DNA of 64,000 bases from Rehmannia glutinosa (GCA_016081115.2 CM071936.1:75183262-75247261); one strand, 5' to 3'. Shown: positions 33,690 to 44,776, counted from the first letter of the stretch. Notes: generated by a model from the letters alone, not told the origin. Program-made: numbers and translations.

Positions 33690-34083
33690 TTCAAAAGACT
33701 ATGATACTCATTTTGCAAATTTTAACAAACTTTTGACCATTTCAACTTATATTTTTGTTAATAAGTTTATCGAACTATTTTATTCTTTTTGTTTGGTTAT
33801 TGACTTTGTCTGAATATTTATATTTCTTATCATTTTTTTAGTACCATTTCTTTTATTTTTTGATGACCATGAAGTTATAATAGCTCCATAATACCCATTA
33901 ATTCTATGTTTGAGGAAATCCCACAAATTCCATTAAAATCTATTAAAATCCACATAATTCCATAGTATAAAATTCCATAGAATTCTATTAGAATCTGATG
34001 GAATCCATGGAATTCTCTAAAATCCATGAAATTCTAAAATCTTAAAAAATCATTCAAATTCCATCGTTGAGGACACCCTGGTT
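33690..34083. repeat. 3' region and probable terminus of the PIF/Harbinger element
   Basis: Many variants of AATTCCATGGAATT and AAATTCCATAGAATT lead to GAGGACACCCTGG at 34083, followed by TTA. Inverted, this reads CCAGGGTGTCCTC, a plausible Harbinger terminus next to its TTA/TAA target. The matching left terminus was not found. Confidence 0.5.
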
Positions 34084-34575
34084 AGATGTCAACCGCATAA
34101 GCTGAGCTCTAAACCTAAACAGTCTATAAATGTCGACTTGATAATTTTTTTATTCATGTTATATTAATGCATTTACGATAATAGGAAAACATAAAACTTC
34201 CCATATTCTCTTTTCCTAATTATGTCACGAAGGGCAATGGCAAGTGAATTGAACTTCAAATGTCTTCTTTCTTTCTTTTCTAATTTCTGAACATGCAAAA
34301 CAAGACGAACTTTTATTGGTGCATTTCATGTGCCATTTGTATGCATTGAATTTGTTGTGCCTTTATACATACGTGTGTAAGAGCAAACATCAAGAAAATG
34401 GGGAGATTTTATAATCAGATCTAATTCACTTATATATAATTGACTCAATATTCAAACCTGCCAGAAAAATTTAAATAGCAATTTATACTTTCAAGTAAAC
34501 AAAGGAAACTGATATCGTCCTTTCAAACAAAAGGAAACTAATATCGTGAATAGTAAAATAGATATGAGCTAGTCT
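34084..34575. other. no gene seen
   Basis: AT-rich DNA without recognisable coding or repeat structure. Confidence 0.5.
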
Positions 34576-34800
34576 CCTATTAGACCGTCTAACGGATCTA
34601 GATCCGTTAGACGGGTCTAATATTCCTATCCATCGCCCAACTCTGACCCGGATTCGGCCAAAAAAAACCCACTTTCATCACGTTCTCTCCTCTCTCTCTC
34701 TCTCTCTAATATACGTGTGTGTGTGTATATTTATGTATATCTCTGCTGAGAAATTATCACTTCATTCTCTCTCACGCACCAATACACGCAGAAAAGAGCA

Positions 34801-34908
34801 ATGGCGGTGTCTCAGGCCAGAGCTATGGTGGTTGCATTTGCGATAGTGACAATCTTCGCACTCATTGGCGATAGAGTTTATGTACTTTATAGTGGAGTTT
34901 ATGTATAG
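34801..34908 (+). pseudogene. captured gene 5' fragment encoding a signal-peptide-like leader
   Basis: A CT-rich leader with (CT)n and TCTCTCTCACGCACC precedes an ATG in good context (GAGCAATGGCGG). The 35-codon frame begins MAVSQARAMVVAFAIVTIFA and soon stops. The N-terminus is a typical signal peptide: one Arg, then about 15 hydrophobic residues. It resembles the leaders of small secreted proteins such as arabinogalactan peptides, but with no mature part the parent gene cannot be named. GC content is higher than in surrounding DNA. I infer capture of a host 5' UTR and first codons by element F1. Confidence 0.45.
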
Positions 34909-35099
34909 GCCGATGGTGTTTTAGGGATTTGTTGAGTTTCATTTGTGGTTTGTGCAAATCTGTTTGGCGTTATTCTTAGTGTTTGGTGCTGAAATTACTT
35001 CATTATTTTTTTCCGTTTTGTAATTATTTGATATTTTTATGTGCATTATATATTTTATATTAGTATTTTATATTTCATTATTAGATGTTTCAAGATGTT

Positions 35100-35750
35100 T
35101 TGGTGTTGGAGCACTAAATGATACAAGTATTAGTATCACCTAATACTTTTATGGAGAAATACTAATACATTTTATAAGAAAAACTAATACTTTGCAGGAG
35201 CACTACTAAAATACTCTTTAGAAAATTACTAATACATTTTCGAGAAACTACTAATAATTTTCCGAGGGACAGCTAATAAATTTCGGAAGAAAAATTTAAT
35301 TATATTCAGGGAAACTACTAAAATACTCTCCAGAGAACTACTAATATTTTTCCGAAGACCTACTAATACTTTTTTGAGGGACTGCTAATACATTTTGGGA
35401 GTATATTCATGAGAAATACTAAAATACTCTACAGGGAACTACTAATACATTTCAGAAGAACTGCTAGTACTTTTTAGAATGACTGTTAATACATTTTGGG
35501 AGAAAAATTTAATTATATTCAGGGAAACTACTAAAATACTCTCCAGGGAACTACTAATATTTTTTCGAGGAACTACTAATACTTTTTTTAGGGACTGCTA
35601 ATACATTTCGGGAATATATTCAGGAGAAATACTAAAATACTCTTCCAGGAACTACTAATACATTTCAGAAGAACTGCTAATACTTTTTAGAAGGACGACT
35701 AATACTTTTGAGAAAGATTATTAATACTGGTGGTTCCGGAAAACTACTAA
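35100..35750. repeat. CTACTAATAC word repeats of F1
   Basis: More than fifteen variants of ACTACTAATACTTTT and GGACTGCTAATACATTT at 25-45 base spacing, some grouped in blocks of about 190 bases (compare 35290-35470 with 35510-35690). Non-coding. Confidence 0.7.
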
Positions 35751-35884
35751 AACACCAATGCTAATATTACGGAAATGCCATCGGGTCCGCGAGTCAGATC
35801 CGTCTAATAGGTCAGACCCGTTAGACGGTCTGACAAGAGTTTTTATGAATAGATATATATTTATAGATGTAGTCTCGCAGCCAG

Positions 35885-36935
35885 GATTTGCCAACAGATC
35901 TAATCCGTTAGACGGATTTATTTCTAACCCGACCCAGCGACCTACTCTCATACCCGATGCAATTAATAAAAAAAAACGTACAAATCTCACTATCTCTCCA
36001 TCCTTGAGAAATCTTATCGATCTAGGAAGGGCTTTGATCTCGTTGGTCTTTGGATTCAAGAGATCAGACCAGAGCCCTCATTCCACATACAACAATACCA
36101 ATGCTTTGCAACTAGAAATAAAAGGAATTTAGATTGTCTTCTTTCTAAAAGGTTTCAACTCAAACTAGAGAGAAATAAGGGGATGGTTTCAACTGAGGCT
36201 TCGATAATACCAATGTTTTACATTATCTCTTACAAACACGTAAGAGAAATCATATGGAGTTTTTCTTAATCCTACTGACGTTTATGAGAAGGATTTCATT
36301 GAGAGGATTCCCATGTCTAACCATTATTCTGTGAAAAAATACATTCATCCATGCCACCCAATTCATCCATGCCACCCAGGTGTTTGTTGATTTGACTCAA
36401 TCAATTATGAAATATTTCAAAGGGCTACAAATACTTTTTAGGGAGACTACTAATACTTGTTGAGAGGACTGCTGATACTTTTTCTATGAGAAACTAATAT
36501 TTTTCAGGGGGACTACTAAATATTTTTCAGGGGGCTACTAATACTTTTTTTGGGGGGGGGGGATTGAACTAATACTTTTATGGAGAACTAATAATACTTT
36601 TTATAAGTAAAACTAATATTTTTCAGGGGACTCATTAAAAGTACATTTAATTAGAAAATCTAATACTTTTCAACGGGACTACTAATATATTTTAGGGGGA
36701 TTGCTAATACTTTTTGAGGGAAAAAATAATATTTTTCTTTAATACTACTAAACTGTTCAAGGAACTACTAATACTTCTCAAGAGGATTGATAATACTTTT
36801 CAGAAGGATTGCTAATATTTTTCAGGGTCTCCGTGATTCTATACAACTGCCTAATATTACAAAAATTCCACCGGTTTGGGTTTAGGATCCGTCTAAAGGA
36901 TTTTGACCCGTTAGACCGTCTGACAGAAGTTTTTG
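35885..36935. mobile_element. inverted-repeat element F2, second copy next to F1
   Basis: Left side has AGATCTAATCCGTTAGACGG; right side, inverted, has GACGGTCTAACGGGTC. The right flank GACAGAAGTTTTTGTGAT mirrors GACAAGAGTTTTTATGAA after F1. The interior has CTACTAATAC words at 36420-36840 and a G run at 36549-36558. No coding region recognised. Confidence 0.55.
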
Positions 36936-37032
36936 TGATATTTATATATAGCATTTCCATTGTAATTAAATATATAGTCTGAATTGCCAGATTAATCTCA
37001 AATTAATGAAGACTAAAGAAGTAATATATTTG

Positions 37033-37386
37033 ACATCCCCGTACTCAAAAGTAAAGTTTGAGAGTCAGTAAAATTTGAATAAATTATTTTTTAACAAAAT
37101 TTTAATGCTGAATATCTGGAAAAACAATAATACGGCATCTAATAATTTATACAGCGAAAAGTAAATATAAATATTGGCAGCGAATATAAAAACTTTTGGG
37201 GGTTGACTGAGAAAGGAAAAACCCGGAAGACTTTTGGTCCGAATGACCGGAGACAAATATCCTACGCGGTGCCGACCGACACGTGTGCGAGGCGCGGCTT
37301 GAAGCAAACTTTTTAAACCCACATGAACAATTTCAAAAAACCTTCAAATTGACGCAATTGCCCTTTTGTACTCCCAAGCATCTATA
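37033..37386 (+). repeat. gypsy LTR fragment
   Basis: Starts TGACATCCCCGTACTCAAAA and continues with a GACACGTGTGCGAGGCGC patch. The start and layout are like Tekay-type gypsy LTRs. No primer site or coding domain follows. Confidence 0.4.
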
Positions 37387-37961
37387 GTAAAACCTCGCTA
37401 ATTTAATATTCGATTAATTAATAATTTTACTTAAATAATATTTTTTTTCATTCTCGACTAGGGACAACTTTGCTAAATTAATAATTCGCTAAATTTATAA
37501 GATAATATATATTTTTATATAGGTCACATGCAATATATAATTTAATAATTCATTAATATGTAATATATTTATGATTAATCTATGAAATCTTCATAAAGAA
37601 TGACTCATCTGTTACTTGTTTCGTGTTGAAATTAAGGTCACCTCGTATCTCATCTCTAGTTTTGTTAAGGTAGTAAAAACTTTTAGAGTGGTTTTTTTCG
37701 TAGCTCAATAAAAAATTATTCACTGTCATTGTTGTTTTGTTTCCTTGTGACAAGGGTGTCTACAATAAAATTATTATTTTTAACTTCACAATTCACATGT
37801 CGCTCTCGATAATCTTCTCGCTGGTCAATAACTCTGCAATTTGAAAAACTCTGTAGCTATATAATACACGCATCACAACTTTTGATGTAGTGGCAATAAA
37901 ATAATTAATATTTTGCAATCGATTCAATAGTTTTTAGATGAACATGACAATTATCTATAAG

Positions 37962-38985
37962 GGGATTGGTTCAAATGAGACCAATTCCTTTAGGTTAGTC
38001 CATAAGAACACTTATGGACTCTTGATTTAAAATTTTGGATGGTGTAGATCATTTTAGTTAAATTAGGCATATAAGGGTATAATTGTACTTTTATATTTAA
38101 TTAGTTATGTTAATTGGACGGTTATTAGCTATTTTTAAGGAAACATAATCCTACCTTTTTAGTTACCCAATTTTTAGGGAGGAAAAATCATCAACTTCAA
38201 GCGTTTTTTTCAAAATTAATACTTCTTTCCGCCATATTTGTGAACAGTCGTTTTATTGTATACTTAGTTCAGTGGACTTGTATACTTAGTCATGTTTTAT
38301 TGTATATTTAGTTCAGTGGATTTGTATACTTGGTTCAGTGGAATCGTATTCTTAGTTATATAAGTAGTTTAGTAAGTAGTTTAGTGAATTTGTATACTTA
38401 GTTATGTGGATTTGTATACTTAGTTCAATGGAATTGTATACTTAGTTATATAAGTAATTCAGTGTAATTGTATACTTAGTTAAATGTTTCTGTATACTTA
38501 GTATTATTTTAATGTATAGTTAGTTCAATGTAATTGTATACTTAGTTAAATATTTCTGTATACTTAGTAAAGTTTTAATGTACATGTAGTTTAGTGTAAT
38601 TGTATACTTAGTTAATTATTTATGTATACTTAGTAATGTTTTAATGTATAGTTAGTTTAATGTAATTGTATACTTTTCATTAATTGTTGCACGATTTTGT
38701 TGCCATATTTGAATAATTTGCAGGTTCAAATGGGAAGGGAGAGAAAGGAAAGGTGAATCGCTTGATTATGGGGACGTGATCAATACAAAATCACCTCCCT
38801 AATTTTTAGGAAGCGGTTACTATATTTAATTTCCTGGATTCCTATTTTATCCCTTCTGTTGTATACTTACTTATGAAATGTTGTATATATTGTAATATAT
38901 TTTGGTCATTGATTTACTATTTGGATGGTGTAGATTTAGTCTTATGGACTAACCTAGGAGGGTGGTGTCACTGGATCCCCTCCCT
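37962..38985. mobile_element. Mutator-like TIR element B with 9-bp TSD
   Basis: The clearest member of the local family. A 9-bp direct repeat ATCTATAAG flanks it (37953-37961 and 38986-38994), the duplication size of Mutator elements. Left end GGGATTGGTTCAAATGAGAC, right end inverted GGGAGGGGATCCAGTGACAC. Both go on to TTAGTCCATAAGA and GGATGGTGTAGAT. No coding region. Its interior is full of TGTATACTTAGTT words. Confidence 0.8.
38259..38690. repeat. TGTATACTTAGTT word repeats in element B
   Basis: About eighteen variants of GTATACTTAGTTCAGTGG or GTATACTTAGTTAAAT at 20-25 base spacing. The core word also appears in elements A (23097) and C (three times). Confidence 0.75.
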
Positions 38986-39491
38986 ATCTATAAGTAAAAA
39001 AATATTTTTTTACAAGTCTTTTATAAATTAATAGATTATTAATTTATCAATTATTTAATACATAGCTAAATTAATAATTATGAAACTCCCAAATTATTAA
39101 TTTATAAAAATTTAACGGTATTTTGATGTACATTAATGATGGGAAAGGGCATTGTGTGACGTCACTTACGTGTGATTTGCTTTTAGGATTTGTAATAGAT
39201 ATTTTTGAGTTGGGTTTATTATTTATTAAAATTTAAAAATGGATTCATTATGATTGTTAATTACGCCGTTTTGGATCCATATTTTCTGAGTTTCAATCTA
39301 ATTTGAAATGAATAGGGCTGATCAAGAAAAACAAAAACGCTAAACTGACCAACCAAATCGCAGTTGGTTATTTATCGGAAAAAAACGTGAATAATATTTT
39401 TTAATTAAACCCGCCGCATAGAATTATACAATTACAATTTGAGGTCTCACAATGCACCAACCACACCGTAATTATAATACTATATATATAA

Positions 39492-40600
39492 GGAGGAGAT
39501 CCTGTGAGACCACCCTCCTAGGTGAGACCGTAGGGACAGATCTACACCATGAAAAAAAAAAAAATTGGATGGCCAAGATATACCTAATAAATGTAGCAAT
39601 TAATCACGTGTAGGGGTAAAATAGGAATAGAAAAACATACTAAAAATAACCGCCCTCATTATACTCCTATAAAGTAGGAGCATCTGTTATTGATCATGTT
39701 CCTTCAATCACGCGGTCATCCATCATCTCTCTTTCTTCAACATACTGCAAAATTTATACCCTGCATACTGCATATTTATGTTCTACATATATAGTGTTCT
39801 AAATTTGCATATTTAGTATGAACAAATTGTATTACATTAAAAATTTTATAGTGTGCTTATTTAGAATATGAATATTGTATATATAGGATTGTTATTGTGT
39901 ATACTTAGAACAAAACAAGAAAATATTGAAATACATTGGACATTGGTCCGTATGATTTATACCATGCATACTGCATATTTATGTTCTACATATATAGTGT
40001 TCCAAATTTGCATATTTAGTATGAACAAATTGTATTACATTAAGATTTTGTGCTTATTTAGAATAGAAATATTGTATATATAGTTTTGTTATTGTGTATC
40101 CTTAGAACAAAACAAGTAAAATATTAAAATACATTAGGCATTGGTCCTTATAATTTATGTCCTGCATACTGCATATTTAGTTCTGCATATATAGCATTCC
40201 AAATTTGCATATTTATTATGAACAAAGTGTATTATATTAAATTTTAATAGTGTGTTTATTTTGAATAGGAATATTGCACATATAGTTTTGTTATTGTGTA
40301 TACTTAGAACCAAACAGAGACGTGAAAAAGGATTGAGAAAAAAACTGAATAGGCATGTGTTTTGTAGATGTAACTGATACCTTAACTTGCGGGGGAGAGA
40401 GATATGGTAAGATTTTTTTTACCAATAATTGTTAAGGATCTTAATTTCGAAAATACCAAATTACCCTTAATCCTCCCTAAAAATCCGGCACCTACTAAAA
40501 ATAAGAGGGAAAATCTAGACCGTTATTCGCTTAGATCCAATGGCCACGATATGTACCTACGGTCTCACCTAAAGAGTTTGGTCTCATTTGAACCAATCCT
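39492..40600. mobile_element. Mutator-like TIR element C
   Basis: Left end GGAGGAGATCCTGTGAGACC then TAGGTGAGACCGTAGGGAC. The right end, inverted, reads AGGATTGGTTCAAATGAGAC then TAGGTGAGACCGTAGGTAC. It is flanked by TA-rich sequence on both sides; the right flank was later hit by a hAT element at 40607. No coding region; three 200-bp internal tandem repeats. Confidence 0.75.
39763..40325. repeat. 200-bp tandem repeat in element C, three copies
   Basis: Unit starts TGCATACTGCATATTTATG (near 39764, 39964 and 40163) and includes GTGTATACTTAGAACAAAAC. Copies are visibly similar with small indels. Confidence 0.7.
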
Positions 40601-40606
40601 TATATA

Positions 40607-40888
40607 CAAGGTTGCAGAAATCGCTAGGCGCCAGTCTGGCGGCAACCAGGCGCCTAGAAAAGCCCAAGTTTTTCTTATTTTTTTTCATTTTTTTGTATTT
40701 TGGCCGATTTTTCCCAATTTTTGGCCGATTTATTCCGACTAGACCGCTTAGACCGATTTTTTTCCGATTTTTTGCCGCCTAGGCCGATTTTTTGCTCCAG
40801 AACGATTTTTTGGCCGATTTTGGGAAAATCGGGTCGGCCTAGGGGCGCCTAGGCGCCAGCGCCGCCTAGGCCGATTTTTACAACATTG
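40607..40888. mobile_element. 282-bp hAT-type MITE with GCGCCTAGG motifs
   Basis: Ends CAAGGTTGCAGAAATCG and, inverted, CAATGTTGTAAAAATCGG. The 8-bp flanks CTTATATA (40599-40606) and CCTATATA (40889-40896) differ at one base. The interior has GCGCCTAGG and GGCCGATTTTT repeats. It inserted at the junction between element C and the TA run before element D. Confidence 0.8.

Positions 40889-40930
<42 letters not shown>
40889..40930. repeat. (TA)n microsatellite
   Basis: Alternating TA run between the hAT MITE and element D, probably the insertion target of the Mutator-like family. Confidence 0.85.
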
Positions 40931-40932
<2 letters not shown>

Positions 40933-42096
40933 ATATGGATCAAATAGGTCCTCCTATTTGGGGTGAGTCCATGGGGACACATCCTAACCATATATCAACA
41001 ATTTTGGGTGGTCCAGATTTTTAGGGCTTTTTTATGTTTATTTTTTTATTTCAGCAATTAAAAAGGGTAGGATGGTAATTTGGCACTTTAGAATCAGTTA
41101 CTAAGATTTCATTCCCTCTTTCACGTGATTTCACCCACTCTTCACGCATACTCTCTCTCCAGCATTTCAGTTTCAAAAAAATTTCTCTGTTGCTTATGTA
41201 GTATAGGGTTGTTGCTTATGACTTGCTTATGACTTGCTTATGTAGTTAATGTATCTGTGATGCATGTGTAGTGTATATTCGTTGCTTATGTAGTATATGC
41301 TTATCGCTTATGTAGTATGGGTTTGTTGCTTATGACTTGCTTATGTAGTTAATGTATTCGTGGTGCATACGTAGTGTATATTTGTTGCTTATCTAATATA
41401 GACTTGTTGCTTATGTAGTATGAGTTTGTTGCTTATGACTTGCTTATGTAGTTAATGTATCCGTGGTGCATACATAGTGTATATTCGTTGCTTATGTAGT
41501 ATAGGCTTGTTGCTTATGTAGTATGGGTTTGTTGCTATGACTTGCTTATGTAGCTAATGAATTCGTGGTGCATACGTAGTGTATATTTGTTGGTTATGTA
41601 GTATAGGATTGTTGCTTATGTAGTATGAATTTGTTGCTTATGACTTGCTTATGTAGTTAATGGTATATAAAAACACAATGACACATCTACACAAGCAACA
41701 AATTACATCTTCATAAGCAAACTTCGAACTGAAGTCAAGCTCTAGCAACTATGACAAATTGTCTGCAACTTTTTTCACACAATAGTGCGTTGAAGAAGTA
41801 GGATGAATGATTTCTCACAGTAGTGAGTTGAAGAAGGAGGATGATTAAGGAAGATGAGATTTGTTCACGTTGAATTTGATGTGAGATTTGGATAGATTGT
41901 GTGATCATAATGTGAACAGAATCCCATGAATATTGGGTAATTTTGTAGGATGACTAATTTACCCCTTTCTCTAATTACCAACATTTAATCTGAATTTTTA
42001 GCTCTAAAATCACAACCATTGAAAAATCTAGATATGTGGCTAGGATTGGTCCCTATGGACTTACCCTATGAGGTGGTCTCATATAACCCTCTCCCT
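40931..42096. mobile_element. Mutator-like TIR element D
   Basis: Left end GGATATGGATCAAATAGGTC then GGGGTGAGTCCATGGGGAC. The right end, inverted, reads AGGGAGAGGGTTATATGAGA then GGGTAAGTCCATAGGGAC. Both ends abut TA runs. Interior: GCTTATGTAGT repeats. No coding region found. Confidence 0.75.
41190..41665. repeat. GCTTATGTAGT tandem/dispersed repeats in element D
   Basis: About five copies of a 105-120 base unit with TTGCTTATGACTTGCTTATG, TAGTTAATGTAT and GCATACGTAGTGTATAT. The core complement ATAAGCAAC recurs at 30.6-31.4 kb and at 41690-41735. Confidence 0.7.
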
Positions 42097-42118
42097 ATAT
42101 ATATATATATATATATAT

Positions 42119-42330
42119 GGATCTGGTGAGTCCACATAACTTATGTGAGTACACGAGACCAAATCTGAGGCCTTGATTTAATTTTTAAATGGTTGAGATT
42201 AAACAGATTCTACCATTTTTTAATATAGAACTTAATAAAAAAGGACTGTTTGGTAATTTTAATTAAGATCAGTCTTTGGAGGGAAGTTATTTTTGGGAGT
42301 GGGCTATAATTTACAAACGGTTTGCAGGGA
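42119..42330 (+). mobile_element. left end of a further family member, element E
   Basis: After a 22-base TA run, GGATCTGGTGAGTCCACATA and GTGAGTACACGAGACCAAAT follow the family TIR order (GTGAGTCCA, GAGACCA). The right end was not found before 43.97 kb, so only the left part is annotated. Non-coding sequence follows, including a leader-like stretch with repeated CCCTACCG(T/C)GAGAA at 42440-42550. Confidence 0.45.
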
Positions 42331-42869
42331 TGTGTTTATCTAAAATATTGCACATCTTCTCCAACTTGGTAAACGAAGAGTCAGAAGAATTTTCTCCCTG
42401 CAAACACAAGAATTCTCTCTGCAACTCCTACCCCAAATAATCCCTACCGTGAGAAAATCCATCTCCATTTTCATTCTTCAAGAATTCTTCTCCTTGCAAC
42501 GATCTCCAAACACATCCCTACCGCGAGAAGTCTTTTGTTCACCCCTACCGTTAGAAATACTAGCAAAGTGTAAAACCCTTCGTCCGAAAATCAAAAAATC
42601 AATCTCATCAATCGGTCGAAAATCAAGTAGGAGTTGAAAACAAGTTAATATTTATAAACTTTAAATAACTAACATGTGAAGTATTTGGCTATCCCTAATA
42701 TCGGCAACGCATTATTCCATTTAGTGTGAAAAGAATTTTAATATATGGGGGAGTAACACATACTCAGTAGGGATTCTAATTATCCAAATTAAATATAAAT
42801 AGTAGTATAACATGAGTTTGCACATATACTTTACCATTGGTCAAGCCATCACATATAATTTTCTATCAT

Positions 42870-43160
42870 ATATACTTTGTTAATGACCGGAGCCATACTT
42901 TGTCATTGGCCGAAGCCATACTTTGACATTTGGATGAAGTCATCACATATACTTTGTCATTGGCCGAAGTCATACTTTTCCATTTGGCCGAAGCCACACT
43001 TTACATTGGCCGAAGCTAACACATATATTTTGTCATTGGCCGAAGTCATACTTTACTATTGGCCGAAGCCATACTTTCCATTTGGCTAAATCCATTACAT
43101 ATAATTTTCCATTGACCGAAGCCATACTTTGTCATTGGTCGAAGGCATACTTTGTCATGT
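42870..43160. repeat. tandem repeat of about 22-24 bp
   Basis: About twelve degenerate units of CATTGGCCGAAGCCATACTT, with some units extended by CACATATA. An open frame of 70 codons across it is repeat-derived. Confidence 0.75.
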
Positions 43161-43164
43161 GAAA

Positions 43165-43973
43165 AATAAATTAACTATTTAGCATGTATAACATTTATAC
43201 CGAATTCGACTATTAAATTCACATTTGCAAGAAAATAATTCATGAATTTAACCATATAAATATTTAATAATGACAATTAAATTAACACTTGAAAAAGTAT
43301 AAAGAAAATCCGTACCTTGAAAACTTCTTGAATAATAGCAAATGCTTTGATGCAAGAATGCTCTTAGTCCTTGCTCGAAGGTTGCCTAACATTGGAATAC
43401 AACTATTCAGTATCCTCGGATCTATAAATCAAAAAACTTAAAACCAAAATTGTCTTAAATTCTTGGAAGCTTATGGACATTCCTAAGGTTTTGGGTCCAA
43501 TTTGGTTGGTTTAAAAAATATTAAATCTATGCGCAACTGTGATTGAATTTTGTTTTATCATAAACCGTAAAATATAATTATTTTATATTTTTACAAGATA
43601 ATATACTCAATAATATATGTACTATAAAAATTTGAGAAATATCCAAAATATTTGTCTACAAATTTTGAATTTGTGAAACTTAATCACTGAAAACTTAAAT
43701 TCCACGCAACTATGTATAAAACATCATAATTACTTACATATAAGACTATTTAATTTTAAACTTTAACAATATATAACAAACATATCAAAATATAACATAC
43801 CCAAAAATCATATTATTTTCAAATCATGAACTATATGTTTTGAATTTCTAAAGCCAAAACCGTTGTCATAGTCAAAATTGTAAAGTTCTGAAAACTAATA
43901 AATATTTAAATAAATATAGACTGTAATGATATGATACTTTACAAAACGGTAGAATACATTATAACATAACATA
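43165..43973. other. no gene seen
   Basis: AT-rich DNA without recognisable coding sequence or element ends. Confidence 0.5.
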
Positions 43974-43999
43974 CACTACAAGAAAACTGCTGATAGACA

Positions 44000-44360
44000 C
44001 CACCAAAAAGACACCGATTTTATGACTGTACTGGTGTCTTTTCCTTTTTAACACCGGTTTTATAAGAAACCGGTGTCTTATTAGTGTTGTCGTTTGATAA
44101 ACAACACCGGTTTTCTAGAACCGGTGTCTATTATAAAACAAATTCCAAATAGACACCGGTTTTCGCATCGGATTTCGAAACCGGTGTCTATTTATATAAA
44201 TTATTTTTGATTAGACACCGGATCTTTCGACACCGATTATAGAACCGGTGTCTATAATATTTTTTAAACCACATTTTTTGACACCGGTTACAGAACCGGT
44301 GTCTTTATTTTTTAATTAGGGTTTAGACACCGGTTCTATAATCGGTGTCTTTATATTGCC
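44000..44360. repeat. left subterminal ACACCGGT array of the CACTA element
   Basis: About a dozen AGACACCGG or CCGGTGTCT motifs in both orientations, separated by short AT-rich spacers. Confidence 0.85.
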
Positions 44361-44635
44361 CCTAATTAATTAGCTAGGGTTTACTTTTTAGCATAAGATG
44401 AACAATAGTCTTTATTGGCACAAACCATCTTTGCCCGTCGCCGTCACCCGTCCCCCATACCCTCTCTAACATTGTTTTTGGGCTGAAAAGTGAGAAGAGA
44501 GAGTAAGATTCGACAGCCAAAACACCAATTCCTTGAGAGTGAGAGACAACGACCAAAGCATAAACTCCCACCGGCCGCCGTCGCTGCACCACCACCGTCT
44601 GGCATCGCAACACCACCACCGTCTACCCGTCCCGC

Positions 44636-44776
44636 GAATACATCCACCAAATCATCATATTCTTCGTCGTAATACTCCGGCGCCATGAACTCCTGCGTGC
44701 CAGCCAAAACCCTAACCAGGCTCTGCTCTATTTTGGTCGCCAAATCGAAATCCCTGATTTTTATCTCGCCGTCTTC
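44636..44776 (-). pseudogene. captured WNK-type protein kinase fragment
   Basis: About 47 codons matching the activation segment of plant WNK (with-no-lysine) kinases: GEIKIRDFDLATK, where kinases have the Asp of the DxG magnesium motif (here DFD), then GTQEFMAPEYYDEEYDDLVDV. Plant WNKs carry GTPEFMAPE followed by a Y-D/E-E-Y-N-E-LVD stretch, so the match is specific to this family rather than kinases in general. Homology ends after VDVF, where kinases have subdomain IX, and what follows is glycine-rich and unrelated. It is opposite in strand to the eS4 fragment. The fragment cannot be catalytic; it is a captured exon piece. Confidence 0.75.

Larger units (their letters stand above)
34576..35836. 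mobile_element. inverted-repeat element F1 (Mutator-like), with a captured 5' gene fragment
   Basis: Left end has AGACCGTCTAACGGATCT; right end, inverted, has AGACCGTCTAACGGGTCT, followed on both by GACGGATC-type sequence. Inside are a CT-rich leader with an ATG frame (34801-34908) and about 650 bases of CTACTAATAC word repeats. No transposase. A second copy (F2) follows within 60 bases. Exact termini and TSD were not resolved. Confidence 0.6.
37389..39121. mobile_element. possible older TIR element hosting element B
   Basis: The left end AGTAAAACCTCGCTAATTTA with repeated TTAATTAATAATT faces a right end that, inverted, reads TACCGTTAAATTTTTATAAA with TTAATAATT. Such AGTAAAACCTC termini occur in a known class of plant inverted-repeat elements. 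The match is weak. Element B lies inside it, so if real it is the older of the two. Confidence 0.35.

Noticed and set aside
38259..38690. CRISPR-like spaced repeats
   Set aside because: Units are degenerate, spacers are short and themselves repetitive, and the context is a plant transposable element.
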